64,000 nucleotides of DNA from CAYTLW01 sp964438735 (lineage in GTDB: Bacteria > Myxococcota_A > UBA9042): assembly GCA_964438735.1 (NCBI GenBank), contig CAYTLW010000002.1:62001-126000 (forward strand), read 5' to 3'. Both the position numbers and the translations under genes were made by a program. Positions 1 to 9,609 of this stretch are shown one piece after another. The notes under the pieces are model-generated. The model saw only the letters and a program-made list of their open reading frames with translations. It had not been told where the DNA came from and made no database searches. The stretch's first letter is position 1, and every line of letters starts with the position of its first letter.

Positions 1-702
1 ATCGCCAGCATGCTCAACTCCATGGGCGCCCACATCACCGGCCATGGCTCGAACTGCATCACCATCGAAGGTGTCGACAAGCTGGGCGGCACGACCCATC
101 GCATCAGCCCCGACTACCTGGAGGTCGGCTCCATGGTCGGCCTGGCCGCGGTCACCGGCGGCGAGCTCTGGATCGAAGACGTGGTCGAGGAACACCTGCG
201 CATGGTCCGCATGGTCTTCGGACGGCTCGGTGTGCGCACGGAGATCAACAAGGGTCGCCTCTTCGTGCCCGGTCGGCAGAAGTTGGAGATCAAGCCCGAT
301 CTGAGCGGCCATATCCCCAAGATCGACGACGCGCCATGGCCCCAATTCCCCACCGACCTGATGTCGATCGCGATCACGGTGGCCACCCAGAGTCGGGGCA
401 CCGTGCTCTTCTTCGAGAAGATGTTCGAAGGTCGGATGTTCTTCGTCGACGCCCTGATCGGCATGGGCGCCCGCATCATCCTCTGCGATCCCCATCGGGT
501 GGTCGTGGTGGGTCCGGCGCAGCTGTACGGCTCCCGACTGGAGAGTCCGGATGTACGCGCCGGCATGTCCCTGCTGATCGCTGCCCTGTGTGCCCGTGGC
601 AGCAGTCGGATCTACAATATTCGCCAGATCGATCGCGGCTATGAGCGCATCGACGAGAAGCTGCGTGCCCTCGGCGCGCGCATCGAGCGCATCGAGAGGT
701 AG
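1..702 (+). CDS. murA: UDP-N-acetylglucosamine 1-carboxyvinyltransferase, 3' part
   Basis: Transfers enolpyruvate from PEP to UDP-GlcNAc, the first committed step of peptidoglycan synthesis in the cytoplasm. The frame is open from base 1, so the gene is cut by the window edge; 233 C-terminal residues remain of a family usually about 420-445 long. Visible hallmarks are the PWPQFPTDLM segment carrying the catalytic-base Asp, the SPDVRAGMSLLIAAL segment that matches the DLRA.A. motif, and the IDRGYERIDEKLRALGA C-terminus. The PEP-reactive Cys loop lies upstream of the window. proB follows 32 bp downstream on the same strand. The identification is firm; only the 5' part is unseen. Confidence 0.93.
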   Translation: MASMLNSMGAHITGHGSNCITIEGVDKLGGTTHRISPDYLEVGSMVGLAAVTGGELWIEDVVEEHLRMVRMVFGRLGVRTEINKGRLFVPGRQKLEIKPDLSGHIPKIDDAPWPQFPTDLMSIAITVATQSRGTVLFFEKMFEGRMFFVDALIGMGARIILCDPHRVVVVGPAQLYGSRLESPDVRAGMSLLIAALCARGSSRIYNIRQIDRGYERIDEKLRALGARIERIER

Positions 703-734
703 GCCTGAACAGCGTCTCCACCTTACCGGCCCTG

Positions 735-1904
735 GTGCCGGATGCCGTCTGGCGATCCCACGTGCGCGACGCTCGCAGGGTGGTCGTCAAAGTGGGCTCG
801 CAGGTCTTGTGCCGCGCCGATGGCGCCGTGGACGATCGCATCTTGTCCGGCCTGTGCGGCGCCTTGGCCAGCCTGCTGCAACAGGGTCGGGAAGTCGTCC
901 TGGTCAGCTCGGGTGCAGTCGCCCTGGGTCGTGGACTGGTGGGCCAGGTCCCCGGCGCGGCCGACCGCGATGCGGGTGCCTTGGGCAAGCAGGCTCTGGC
1001 GGCGCTGGGTCAGGGCCTGCTGATGAGTCGGTATCGAGGCCTGTTGGAGGCCCATGACATCGCCGTGGCGCAGGTCCTGCTGACCCATAGCGACCTGGGC
1101 AATCGCCAACGCTTCTTGCACGCCCGCCGGGTGACCGGCGAGCTGATCGGCGCCGGCGTGTTGCCGATCGTCAACGAGAACGACACCGTGGCCGTCGAGG
1201 AGATCCGATTCGGCGACAATGACGCGCTGGCCGCCCAGGTCGCCCACCTGGTGGGGGCTGGCGTGCTGGTGCTGCTCACCGAAGTGGACGGTCTGTTCAC
1301 CGCCGATCCGACCCTCGATCCCGCCGCCGTGCTGCTCAACGCCGTGGCCAGCGATGACGAGCGCAGCCTGGCCATCGCCGGCGCTGGCGCCGGCCGTTTC
1401 GGTACCGGCGGCATGCGATCCAAGGTGCTCGCGGCGCGCAAGGCCGGTGAGCTGGGCGTCATCACAGTGGTCGCCGATGGACGTCGCGATGACGTCCTGC
1501 GGCATGTGCTCGGCGGCGAGGATGTGGGCACCATCTTCGCGCCGCCGCGGCGCCAATTGAGCGGCAAACGAAAGTGGATCGTCTCGTCCGTGCGCACGCG
1601 CGGCATCGTGGTCGTGGACGATGGCGCCGCCACGGCCGTCCGCGAACGTGGTCGCTCCCTGCTGCCCGCTGGCGTGCTCTCCATCGAGGGTCGATTCGGT
1701 GTGGGCGATGCGTTGCTGGTCCGTGATCTACGCGGTCGGCCCCTGGGACGTGGTCTGTCTCGCTACCACAGCAAGGATGCCCGTCGGATCCTCGGATTGC
1801 GCACCGAGCGCATCGCCGCGGAGTTGGGCTGGCTGCCGGCGCCCGAGCTGATCCACCGCGATGACTTCGTCGCCAGCGATGACGAGCCGGTGGACGAATG
1901 GTGA
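735..1904 (+). CDS. proB: glutamate 5-kinase
   Basis: Phosphorylates L-glutamate to glutamyl 5-phosphate, the first step of proline synthesis. It has an amino-acid-kinase domain at about residues 15-265 (KVGSQVLC near the N-terminus, SSGAVALGRG, and NENDTV...FGDNDALAAQVA) followed by a C-terminal PUA domain at about 285-370 (RGRSLLPAGVLSIEG). At 389 aa it matches the two-domain family form. The start is a GTG with no strong Shine-Dalgarno, and other starts slightly upstream are possible. No proA is adjacent. The stop overlaps the ATG of the next gene by 7 bp, so the two are probably cotranscribed. Confidence 0.95.
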   Translation: MPDAVWRSHVRDARRVVVKVGSQVLCRADGAVDDRILSGLCGALASLLQQGREVVLVSSGAVALGRGLVGQVPGAADRDAGALGKQALAALGQGLLMSRYRGLLEAHDIAVAQVLLTHSDLGNRQRFLHARRVTGELIGAGVLPIVNENDTVAVEEIRFGDNDALAAQVAHLVGAGVLVLLTEVDGLFTADPTLDPAAVLLNAVASDDERSLAIAGAGAGRFGTGGMRSKVLAARKAGELGVITVVADGRRDDVLRHVLGGEDVGTIFAPPRRQLSGKRKWIVSSVRTRGIVVVDDGAATAVRERGRSLLPAGVLSIEGRFGVGDALLVRDLRGRPLGRGLSRYHSKDARRILGLRTERIAAELGWLPAPELIHRDDFVASDDEPVDEW

Positions 1905-3460
1905 GTTCAACTCCATCTCGCTGGGCCTGCTTCTGCCTCTGCCTGCTGCTGGTGGGCTGCCCGTATAACGCCGAGGAGGCGCCTGAGGACAGCGGCGCGA
2001 CCGAAGATGTACAGGCTGAAGAAGGCGGCGCCCGACTGCAACTGATCGCGCCGCCGGAGGCCAGCGACCTGTGGCCCCTGGCCGCCGATTGGCAGGTGCG
2101 CGTTCACCGCGTGGCAGCCGGCCAGCCGGGCGAACTGGCGGCGGAAGTGGTCGGACCGTTGGATGAAGCCATCCGTGTGGCGCCATTTGCTGGTGTGGCG
2201 ACTTCGTTCTCCATCGAGCTGCGCGATCCGGCCGGCGGGGTGAAGGCGCGGGCCAGAACACCGGCGGCGATCTATGACCAGACGGAGGTCGATCGCGAGG
2301 TGCCCGCGTTCCTGCTGCCCATGGACAAGGTGGTCAGCGTCGTCGACGACAAGGGGAAGTCACCGTCCGTCAAGGGTCTGCTGGGCCGTACGGTCACCGC
2401 CATGGGCACCGGCGAGGTCCTGCTGGTGGGTGGTTCGGCCTATGTCGGTGGCGCGCCCTGTGGTGAGGGTGCGGTCGGCGCGCCGGAAAAGACCGTGCAG
2501 CGTTTCGATCCGGCCGATGGTGGCGTGACCCAGTTGAGCGCCCTCAGCCAGGCGCGGAGTTTTCACGTGGCCGTGCCGATGTCGACGGTTCGCCTGGCTG
2601 TGGTCGGCGGCTATATCAGCGGCGCGGGAGGTCTTCAGCCGACGGCGACCGTGGAACTCATCCGCATCGACGCCGGCGTGGTGCAGAAGGCTCCCCACGG
2701 CCTGTCGACGGCTCGAGCGCGGGCCTGCGGTGTTGCGGTCGGTAAGCGCCTGGTGATCGCTGGTGGCGTGGGCAGCGCTGCCGCGAGCCTGGAGGTGTGG
2801 GATCCGGCCATCGGCACCATCGGCAAACCCCTGGTGCTGCCATCGGCGCGCAGTGATGCCGGCTGCGCCAGCGCCGTCGATCCGGTCAACGAGCGAAACC
2901 TGTTCTTCATCTCCGGCGGCGCCAACGGCAGTACCCTGGCGAGCGACATCCTGCCCTTCGCGGTGGAAGATGACGGCCTGGTGCCCTATGCCCCCATCGG
3001 CCTGCCCGGTGGCGGGCTGAAGGGCGGCTTCTTCCACGCGCCTCAAGGTGCGTTCGCCCTGGTGATCGCTGGCGGCTTCGGGTCGGGCGGTCTGCCGGTC
3101 GACAAGGCATGGCTGAATCTGCTCGCTTCGGCCACCACCGGTTTTCAGTCTCTGCCCGCCCTGAAAAAAGCGCGCGGCTGCGCGGCAAGCGCCATCGTCG
3201 GCCAGGGCGGTCGGGCTTTGATGATCGGTGGCATGGGGGCCGCCGGCGAGCCGCTGGCAAGCCTGGAGCATGTCGTGCTAGATGGCAGCCCTGGCAAGCA
3301 GACAGGGGGGGCGCTGCCGACCCCTCAGGCCGGCGGTGCCGCTGCTGCCCTGGATGACGGATCGATCCTGCTGGTTGGCGGAGTTGCACTGGTGGCCGGG
3401 GCGCTCGAGGCGGCGGACGGATTGTGGCGATACCTGCCAGCTGACGATGCCCAACCCTGA
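1898..3460 (+). CDS. Kelch-like repeat lipoprotein
   Basis: A 520-aa predicted lipoprotein. The N-terminus has a hydrophobic stretch ending in the lipobox LLVGC (Cys at about residue 21), then an acidic linker. From about residue 150 onward there are seven similar blades with a hydrophobic strand followed by GG (LLVGGSAYVGG, LAVVGGYISG, LVIAGGVGSA, FFISGGANGS, LVIAGGFGSG, LMIGGMGAAG, LLVGGVALV), spaced about 50 residues apart. This pattern fits a Kelch-type beta-propeller. The start overlaps the end of proB, consistent with translational coupling. Function is unknown; a surface or periplasmic binding role is inference from the fold. Confidence 0.75.
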   Translation: MVSSTPSRWACFCLCLLLVGCPYNAEEAPEDSGATEDVQAEEGGARLQLIAPPEASDLWPLAADWQVRVHRVAAGQPGELAAEVVGPLDEAIRVAPFAGVATSFSIELRDPAGGVKARARTPAAIYDQTEVDREVPAFLLPMDKVVSVVDDKGKSPSVKGLLGRTVTAMGTGEVLLVGGSAYVGGAPCGEGAVGAPEKTVQRFDPADGGVTQLSALSQARSFHVAVPMSTVRLAVVGGYISGAGGLQPTATVELIRIDAGVVQKAPHGLSTARARACGVAVGKRLVIAGGVGSAAASLEVWDPAIGTIGKPLVLPSARSDAGCASAVDPVNERNLFFISGGANGSTLASDILPFAVEDDGLVPYAPIGLPGGGLKGGFFHAPQGAFALVIAGGFGSGGLPVDKAWLNLLASATTGFQSLPALKKARGCAASAIVGQGGRALMIGGMGAAGEPLASLEHVVLDGSPGKQTGGALPTPQAGGAAAALDDGSILLVGGVALVAGALEAADGLWRYLPADDAQP

Positions 3461-3475
3461 GGAGTGGACAACGCG

Positions 3476-4345
3476 ATGGACGAAGGTTTGCGCAACAAGT
3501 TGCTGATTGGCACCGGCCTGGTGGCTGCCGTCGTCCTGATCTGGTGGTCGATGAGCGACCCGAAACAGGCGCCGGCCACGGCACCTGAGGCGAGCGCATC
3601 GCCACCAGCAGCCAGCGCGACCACCCCTGCCCCACCGGCAGAGGCGCCCATGCCCGCCGCCCGCGTCGTCGCCGAACCAGCGACGCGCGGAGCGCCACAA
3701 CGCCAACGTGGCCGGCCCCTGGTGGTGGTCGAGGTGGCCGCGCCGGAGGGTGCGCCCGCGGACGGGCCCCTGGTCTTCGGTCTGCACGGCCGGGGCGATA
3801 CGGCACAGGGCTTTTCGCGCGTGGCCGGCAGCCTGGGTCGCGGCCTGGCCTGGCGCTTTCTGGGCGCCCCCCTGCCCTGGCAAAGCGGCAAAGCCTGGTT
3901 TTCGGACCACCGCCGGGCCGTGCCCGAGCACGAGATAGACGCCGCGATCAGCGCGATCGATGACCAGGTCCGCGGGGCCGGCAAGCGTCCCCTGGCCATG
4001 GTGGGCTTTTCCCAAGGCTGCATGATCCTGTTGCGTTACCTGGCCCTACATCCGCACATCATCCGGGCGGGGGTCTGCATTGGCGGGGCCGCGGTCGGCG
4101 AGCTGCCGACGCCGGGCGATGCCCCCACCACACCGATCCTCTTCGTACACGGCGCCGGTGATCGCGTCGTGGCAGCGTCCGCCGCTCGGGAAGCCATCCA
4201 GGCAATGGAGAACCGCGGTTTCGCCACCGAGTTCATCGAACATGCCGGCGGCCACGTTCTACCGTCCGAAGAGTTGCCCCGCATCTCCGACTGGTTGACC
4301 GGTCGCCTTGCCATCGATCAATCCGCCACCAACCCCAGGGACTAG
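3476..4345 (+). CDS. membrane-anchored alpha/beta-hydrolase (phospholipase/carboxylesterase family)
   Basis: The predicted 289-aa protein has an N-terminal membrane segment at about residues 8-25, a Pro/Ala-rich linker to about residue 65, then an Abhydrolase_2-type domain. Key features are LHGRGDT (oxyanion region), the nucleophile elbow GFSQG at about 176-180, the Asp in HGAGDRVV at about 227 and the His in HAGGHVLP near 259, giving a complete Ser-Asp-His triad. The ATG at 3476 is preferred because AGGAG lies 11 bp upstream; a GTG at 3464 is also in frame. The family hydrolyses carboxylic esters or lysophospholipids; the substrate here is unknown. The catalytic domain is expected outside the cytoplasm. 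Confidence 0.78.
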   Translation: MDEGLRNKLLIGTGLVAAVVLIWWSMSDPKQAPATAPEASASPPAASATTPAPPAEAPMPAARVVAEPATRGAPQRQRGRPLVVVEVAAPEGAPADGPLVFGLHGRGDTAQGFSRVAGSLGRGLAWRFLGAPLPWQSGKAWFSDHRRAVPEHEIDAAISAIDDQVRGAGKRPLAMVGFSQGCMILLRYLALHPHIIRAGVCIGGAAVGELPTPGDAPTTPILFVHGAGDRVVAASAAREAIQAMENRGFATEFIEHAGGHVLPSEELPRISDWLTGRLAIDQSATNPRD

Positions 4346-4403
4346 TCTCCAGAGAGAACAAACCACCTGGGTACAACTCCACCCTCAAATCGGGAGATCT
4401 CCT

Positions 4404-6785
4404 ATGTCTGATAAGCGCATCGAACGCGTCGGCGTCATCGGCGCGGGCGTCATGGGTTCCGGCATCGCCGCGCACCTGGCTTCCGCCGGCATCGACGTGT
4501 TGCTGGTCGACATCGTGCCGCGCGACGCGCCGGCCGCGGTCGACGCCAACGATCCCAGCTACGACCACGTTCGCCACGCCCGAAACGGCATCGCCGCTGG
4601 GGGGCTGAAAGCGTCCACCAAGCTCAAGCCCGCTGCGTTCCAGCGCAAGGTGGACATCGGCCGCATCGACGTCGGCAACCTGGACGACGACATGGCCGCC
4701 CTGGGCGCCTGCGACTGGGTCGTCGAGGCCGTGATCGAGCGCCTGGACATCAAGCAGAGCGTCTTTGCCCGCCTGGACGAGGTCCGCAGGGCCGACACGA
4801 TCATCAGCTCCAACACCTCCGGCATCCCGCTGGCGAAGATGGTGGAGGGCCGCAGCGAGGGCTTCGTCGCCCACTTCCTCGTGACCCACTTCTTCAACCC
4901 CGTGCGCTACATGAAGCTGCTGGAGATCATCCCGGGGCCGGACACCTCGCCCGCCGTGACGGCGCGCATGGCCGACTTCTGCCGCGATGATCTCGGCAAG
5001 GGCGTGGTCTACGCCAAGGACACGGTCAACTTCATCGCCAATCGCATCGGCGTGCACGGCATGATGGCCGCGCTGCAGGCGTGGCTGTCCGATGGCTATC
5101 GAATCGACGAGATCGACGCCATCTTCGGCGAGCCCATGGGTCGGCCCCGCTCGGCCATCTTCCGCACCGCGGATGTGGTCGGCCTGGACACCTTCGGTCA
5201 CGTCTCGCGCAACTGCTACGACAACCTGCCCGATGACGAGGAGCGCGATATCTTTCTGCTGCCGGCGGTGGTCGACAAACTCATCGCCGAGGGCCGTACC
5301 GGCCAGAAGGCGCGGGCTGGCTTCTACAAGAAGGTGGGCAAGAAGATCATGGTCCTCGATCCGGAGACCATGGAGTATGTGCCCCAGGACAAGCCCCGCT
5401 TCGAGTCGGTGGGCGCTGCCCGCAAGCTCAGCGATCCCGGCGCGCGCATCAAGACCATCGCGCTGGCTGATGATCGTGCGGGTCGCTACGCCTGGAAGGT
5501 GCTCTCAGCCTCGCTGGTCTACGCCGCCAATCGCCTCGGCGAGATCGCCGACGACGTGGTCAGCATCGACCGGGCCATGTGTTGGGGCTTCAACTGGGCC
5601 ATCGGACCGTTCCAGATCTGGGATGCCATCGGCCTGCAGACCGTGGCGGACAAGCTCACCGCGGAAGGGCGCGCCGTACCCACGGTGGTCGCCGACATGC
5701 TCGCCGCCGGAAAGACCGCCTTCTACGGCGACGACGGCGGCTACACGGCAGCGGGCGACTTCGCGCCGGTGCCGAGTTTGCCGGGCATCCATCTGGCCGA
5801 CGTGCGCAAGCAGGGTGAAGCGATCGCCGCCAACGAGAGCGCCGAGTTGCTCGACCTGGGCGACGAGGTGCTCTGCCTGGCTTTCCGCAGCAAGATGAAC
5901 GCCCTGGACGACAAGATCATCGGCCTGGGTCAGCAGGCTCTGGAGTGGCTCGATGCGGGCCGCTACACCGCGATGGTGATCGCCAATGACGGGCCGAACT
6001 TCTCCGTCGGCGCCAACCTCATGTTCATCGCCGGCTTCGCCCAGGCGGGCAAATGGCGTGAGCTGGACGTGGCGGTGAAGGCCTTCCAGGACTTCAACCA
6101 GTCGATGAAGTTCTCGCGCGCGCCCATCGTCTCAGCGCCCCACCAGATGGCCCTGGGCGGCGGCTGCGAGGTGGCCATGCACGCCACCCGTCAGCAGGCG
6201 GCCGCCGAGACCTACATGGGCCTGGTGGAGGTGGGCGTTGGCCTTTTGCCTGCCGCTGGCGGCACCAAGGAGATGGTGGTCCGGGCCCTGTCCGGCATCC
6301 CCGGCAACGTAAAGATGGATCGCTTCCCGATGCTGCAGCGAGTGTTCGAGGCCATCGGCATGGCCAAGGTGGCCACGGGCGCTGGCCAGATGCAGGAGAT
6401 GGGTTTCCTGCGCCCGGTCGACGGCTGGAGCGTCGATGGAGATCGCCGCATCGAGGACGCCAAGCGGGTGGCACTGAGCCTGGTGGCAGGTGGTTATCGC
6501 CCGCCCCTGCCGGCGGACAACCTGGTCCTGCCCGGCGCTGACGGCACCGCCACCATCGATATGGGCCTGAACGCCTTCAAATGGGGCGGCTACGCCAGCG
6601 AACATGACTGCGTCGTCGGCCACCAGATCGGTCGGGTCATCTGCGGTGGCGACACCGCGGGAGTGAAGACCGAGCAGCAGTTGTTGGACCTGGAGCGCGA
6701 GGCCTTCCTCAGCCTGGCCGGCCAGGAGAAGACCCGCGATCGCGTGGCCCACATGCTCAAGACAGGCAAGCCGCTGCGCAACTAG
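4404..6785 (+). CDS. fadN: 3-hydroxyacyl-CoA dehydrogenase / enoyl-CoA hydratase fusion (FadN type)
   Basis: Carries out the hydration and NAD-dependent oxidation steps of fatty-acid beta-oxidation. The 793-aa protein has the dehydrogenase first: a Rossmann motif GVIGAGVMGSGIAAHLA at residues about 8-24, then the catalytic THFFNPVRYMKLLEIIPG segment, then the C-terminal dehydrogenase domain. A crotonase domain lies at about 485-690 (NFSVGANL oxyanion region; catalytic Glu in GLVEVGVGLLPAAGG). This order is that of FadN and is reversed relative to E. coli FadB. The start is the ATG after GGGAG; an upstream in-frame extension lacks family similarity. The thiolase gene follows 31 bp downstream, an evident operon. 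Confidence 0.93.
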   Translation: MSDKRIERVGVIGAGVMGSGIAAHLASAGIDVLLVDIVPRDAPAAVDANDPSYDHVRHARNGIAAGGLKASTKLKPAAFQRKVDIGRIDVGNLDDDMAALGACDWVVEAVIERLDIKQSVFARLDEVRRADTIISSNTSGIPLAKMVEGRSEGFVAHFLVTHFFNPVRYMKLLEIIPGPDTSPAVTARMADFCRDDLGKGVVYAKDTVNFIANRIGVHGMMAALQAWLSDGYRIDEIDAIFGEPMGRPRSAIFRTADVVGLDTFGHVSRNCYDNLPDDEERDIFLLPAVVDKLIAEGRTGQKARAGFYKKVGKKIMVLDPETMEYVPQDKPRFESVGAARKLSDPGARIKTIALADDRAGRYAWKVLSASLVYAANRLGEIADDVVSIDRAMCWGFNWAIGPFQIWDAIGLQTVADKLTAEGRAVPTVVADMLAAGKTAFYGDDGGYTAAGDFAPVPSLPGIHLADVRKQGEAIAANESAELLDLGDEVLCLAFRSKMNALDDKIIGLGQQALEWLDAGRYTAMVIANDGPNFSVGANLMFIAGFAQAGKWRELDVAVKAFQDFNQSMKFSRAPIVSAPHQMALGGGCEVAMHATRQQAAAETYMGLVEVGVGLLPAAGGTKEMVVRALSGIPGNVKMDRFPMLQRVFEAIGMAKVATGAGQMQEMGFLRPVDGWSVDGDRRIEDAKRVALSLVAGGYRPPLPADNLVLPGADGTATIDMGLNAFKWGGYASEHDCVVGHQIGRVICGGDTAGVKTEQQLLDLEREAFLSLAGQEKTRDRVAHMLKTGKPLRN

Positions 6786-6816
6786 ATCGAACAACATCCT
6801 CGCAAGGAGAACGAAC

Positions 6817-7968
6817 ATGCAGACCAATACCGCCGTCATCGTCGCGGCCGTACGTACCCCCTGCGGACGGGGGATCAAGGGCAGCCTCGCCACGGTGAGG
6901 CCAGAAGACATGGCCGCTACCGCCATCCGCGAAGCCATCGCACGGGTTCCAGGGCTTGCACCCGCGGACGTGGACGATGTCGTCATCGGCTGCGCGATGC
7001 CCGAAGGCGCCCAGGGCATGAACGTCGCCCGCATCATCGCGCTGCACGCGGGCCTGCCCCAGGAAGTGCCCGCGGTCACCGTCAACCGATTCTGCTCCAG
7101 CGGCGTGCAGTCCATCGCCCAGGCGGCCGAGCGCATCATCGCTGGCGGCGCCGATGTGGTGGTCGCCGGCGGCGTAGAGACCATGAGCCAGGTGCCCATG
7201 GGCGGCTTCAAGCTGTCGCCGCATCCGGGCCTGATCACCGACTGGCCCGAGGTGTTCATGCCGATGGGTACCACCGGCGAGGTCGTGGCCGAGCGCTTCA
7301 ACGTGACCCGCCAGGACCAGGATGAGTTCGCCGTGGAGAGTCAGCGACGTGCGGTGGAGGCCTTGAAGGCCGACGCCTTCGCCGATGAGATCGTGCCGGT
7401 GGATACCCCCAAGGGCGCCCTGGAAGCGGATGAATTGCCACGTCCGGGCACCACGTTGGAGGGCCTGGCCAAGTTGCGCCCTGTCTTCAAGGTGGGCGGC
7501 ACGATCACCGCCGGAAACTCCAGCCCGTTGACCGATGGCGCAGCGGCCGTGGTGCTCATGAGCGCTGAGAAGGCCGAGGCCATGGGCGCCGAGGTTCTGG
7601 GCATCTACCGCGGCTTCCAGGTCGTCGGTGTCGCCCCGGAGATCATGGGCATCGGGCCCGTGGCAGCGATCCCGAAGCTGCTGGAAAAGACCGGCGTGAC
7701 GTTGGACGATATCGATCACATCGAACTGAACGAGGCCTTCGCTTCGCAGTCCGTGGCCGTGATCCGCGAGCTGGGTCTGGACACCGACAAGGTCAATCCT
7801 CTCGGCGGCGCCATCGCCCTGGGCCACCCCCTCGGCGCCACGGGGGCCAAACTGACCGCGACGTTGTTGCACGCCCTCAAGCGAAACAACGGCCGCTACG
7901 GCATGGTGACCATGTGCATCGGTGGCGGTATGGGCGCGGCGGCGTTGTTTGAACGGCCGCGATCTTGA
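6817..7968 (+). CDS. fadA: acetyl-CoA acyltransferase (3-ketoacyl-CoA thiolase)
   Basis: Thiolytic cleavage of 3-ketoacyl-CoA, the last step of each beta-oxidation round. The 383-aa length is normal. The acyl-accepting Cys is Cys93 in NRFCSSGVQS. The C-terminal half has NEAFASQ, the catalytic His in GHPLGATGA, and the second Cys in CIGGGMGAA. AAGGAGA lies shortly upstream of the ATG. It follows fadN directly, and together they form the trifunctional beta-oxidation module with electron transfer probably through EtfBA elsewhere in the window. A hairpin-like repeat follows the stop. Confidence 0.95.
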   Translation: MQTNTAVIVAAVRTPCGRGIKGSLATVRPEDMAATAIREAIARVPGLAPADVDDVVIGCAMPEGAQGMNVARIIALHAGLPQEVPAVTVNRFCSSGVQSIAQAAERIIAGGADVVVAGGVETMSQVPMGGFKLSPHPGLITDWPEVFMPMGTTGEVVAERFNVTRQDQDEFAVESQRRAVEALKADAFADEIVPVDTPKGALEADELPRPGTTLEGLAKLRPVFKVGGTITAGNSSPLTDGAAAVVLMSAEKAEAMGAEVLGIYRGFQVVGVAPEIMGIGPVAAIPKLLEKTGVTLDDIDHIELNEAFASQSVAVIRELGLDTDKVNPLGGAIALGHPLGATGAKLTATLLHALKRNNGRYGMVTMCIGGGMGAAALFERPRS

Positions 7969-7980
7969 TCGGCGCCCTCT

Positions 7981-8006
7981 GCGGCTCTAGAGTGTGCTGG
8001 AGCCGC
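7981..8006 (+). terminator. hairpin after fadA (no U-tract)
   Basis: Perfect 7-bp inverted repeat GCGGCTC (7981-7987) and GAGCCGC (8000-8006) around a 12-base loop, 12 bp after the fadA stop. There is no T-run behind it, so intrinsic termination is doubtful. It may be a 3' end-processing or stabilising structure. Confidence 0.3.
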
Positions 8007-8037
8007 CTGAAATGGGGCGAGTTCGAGTCGGTCGACG

Positions 8038-9609
8038 ATGATCGGTGATCGCCGAAAATACCCTCGCCAGAAGAGCCTGATCGCAGCGCGCATCGGATTC
8101 GGTGGACGCATCCATCGTTGGGTGACGACAGATCTGGGTCCCACGGGCGCCTTCTTCGCCACGAGTGAGGCCCTGACGGTCGGCGAGGTCGTTGAGGTTT
8201 CCCTGCGGCCCGCCGGCGTCAAGCCATCCCCGATTCGATTGCGTGCCGAAGTGATCCGCGCCGTACTTGGCGGCGGCCCCCACCAACCTGGATTCGCTGT
8301 CCGTTGGCTGACGGCGCACAGTGAGGTAGGTGGAGAGCCGCTCTACGAGTTCCTGCGTCAGGTTCTGCGTGTGCCGGATATTACGCGCGAACACATCGGC
8401 AATGAGCGCACATTGAGCTACGAGTTTCCCGACGTCGGCGGCGCCTTTCCGCCGGCGCGGCGAATTCCCAGCGGTGGGCCGCCGCTGATCAAGCGAGACC
8501 GTGCAGCGCAGCCGCCGGAGGCCGGTGGCGGGCGCTCGTCCTCCCGGATCATATCGGAGGCGATCGGCGGACGACATCAGGGGCCGTCGGTGGCGGCGCG
8601 ACCTCCGGGATCCAGCCCGGCCGCCTCCGTGCCCACGGAACTTCGCAGCGCGTTGGGTGCTGCGACCGGCCGCGGGCACGGCGTACCGCCACCGCAGCCA
8701 CCGCCAGAGAAGGTCCCAGAGCCGAAAGAACCGCAGCCAATGACCGTCAAGTTGCCGCCAGCGCCCGCCCCAGAAGCGGCCGCCCCGGCAGCGCCCGCCG
8801 CCACATCGCCGCCGGCCGCCCCGTCGGCCAACAGGCCCATCGGTTCGGGTTGGACCGCCGCCGCCGGCACCGATAGCGGTCGCAGAGCAGGTCGCTTGCC
8901 GACCACTGCCCGTCGAAACTCCGGCGTGGTGCAGTCCGACAATGTCATGGTCGGCGCCCCCATTCGAAGGCGCAGCGAGACCACCGATACCGCAGCCCAT
9001 CGCCGCCGAGTGAGCGAAAGAAGCCGCGCGCCGAAGGCCGAGCCGGGCGCGCGGGTCGGACGATTTACCGGTGTACCCAAGGCCGAAGCGGTCGCCACAG
9101 AGCGCCTGTTGCCGGACATTGAATCCGGCGGTCGTCGACCCAAGCGTCAGCCGCGGGGAAGGCGGCAATCGGATGGGAATTCGCCGTTCCAGGAGCGTTC
9201 GCTGATCTTCAGCGGCGGTGGCGCCATGTCGACCATCGGCGGCCGCTCGATCAGCGACGTGAAGACGGCGGATGGGGAACCGGATGAGCAGGGCAGCGTC
9301 GAGGTCGACGTGCCCATCACTTACGAGATCGACAGCCGATTCGTGGTCGGGCGCATGGTCGCGGCCGCACCCCTGGCGGTGGAGATCGAGACCAACGACC
9401 AGGCGCCGCAGCTCGAACAGCAGCTGATCGTCAACATGCCGGTCGAAGTCGAGAACGCATGGGGCACGGTCTACCTGGTCGGCAAACTCCTGCGCGTGCC
9501 CGAAGAACGGGGTGAAGAGCAGGTCTTCGTGCTCCACATCGAACGCGTCCTCGAAGGCAAGCACCAGGGCTCCTACGGCCGTTTTCTGGCCAGCAGTCAC
9601 GGGGCCTGA
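8038..9609 (+). CDS. tandem PilZ-domain protein
   Basis: A 523-aa soluble protein with an N-terminal PilZ-like domain at about residues 4-110 (RRKYPR at 5-10, then TDLGPTGAFF), a long low-complexity Pro/Ala/Arg-rich middle, and a C-terminal second beta-domain at about 420-515 that resembles a degenerate PilZ. Known PilZ proteins bind cyclic di-GMP through RxxxR and D/NxSxxG. Here the RRKYPR segment is intact, but the second motif is D32-x-G34-x-x-G37, with Gly instead of Ser. The central region has no recognisable domain. It sits between the fad operon and a membrane protease gene. A c-di-GMP effector role is likely but the binding affinity is uncertain. Confidence 0.7.
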   Translation: MIGDRRKYPRQKSLIAARIGFGGRIHRWVTTDLGPTGAFFATSEALTVGEVVEVSLRPAGVKPSPIRLRAEVIRAVLGGGPHQPGFAVRWLTAHSEVGGEPLYEFLRQVLRVPDITREHIGNERTLSYEFPDVGGAFPPARRIPSGGPPLIKRDRAAQPPEAGGGRSSSRIISEAIGGRHQGPSVAARPPGSSPAASVPTELRSALGAATGRGHGVPPPQPPPEKVPEPKEPQPMTVKLPPAPAPEAAAPAAPAATSPPAAPSANRPIGSGWTAAAGTDSGRRAGRLPTTARRNSGVVQSDNVMVGAPIRRRSETTDTAAHRRRVSERSRAPKAEPGARVGRFTGVPKAEAVATERLLPDIESGGRRPKRQPRGRRQSDGNSPFQERSLIFSGGGAMSTIGGRSISDVKTADGEPDEQGSVEVDVPITYEIDSRFVVGRMVAAAPLAVEIETNDQAPQLEQQLIVNMPVEVENAWGTVYLVGKLLRVPEERGEEQVFVLHIERVLEGKHQGSYGRFLASSHGA

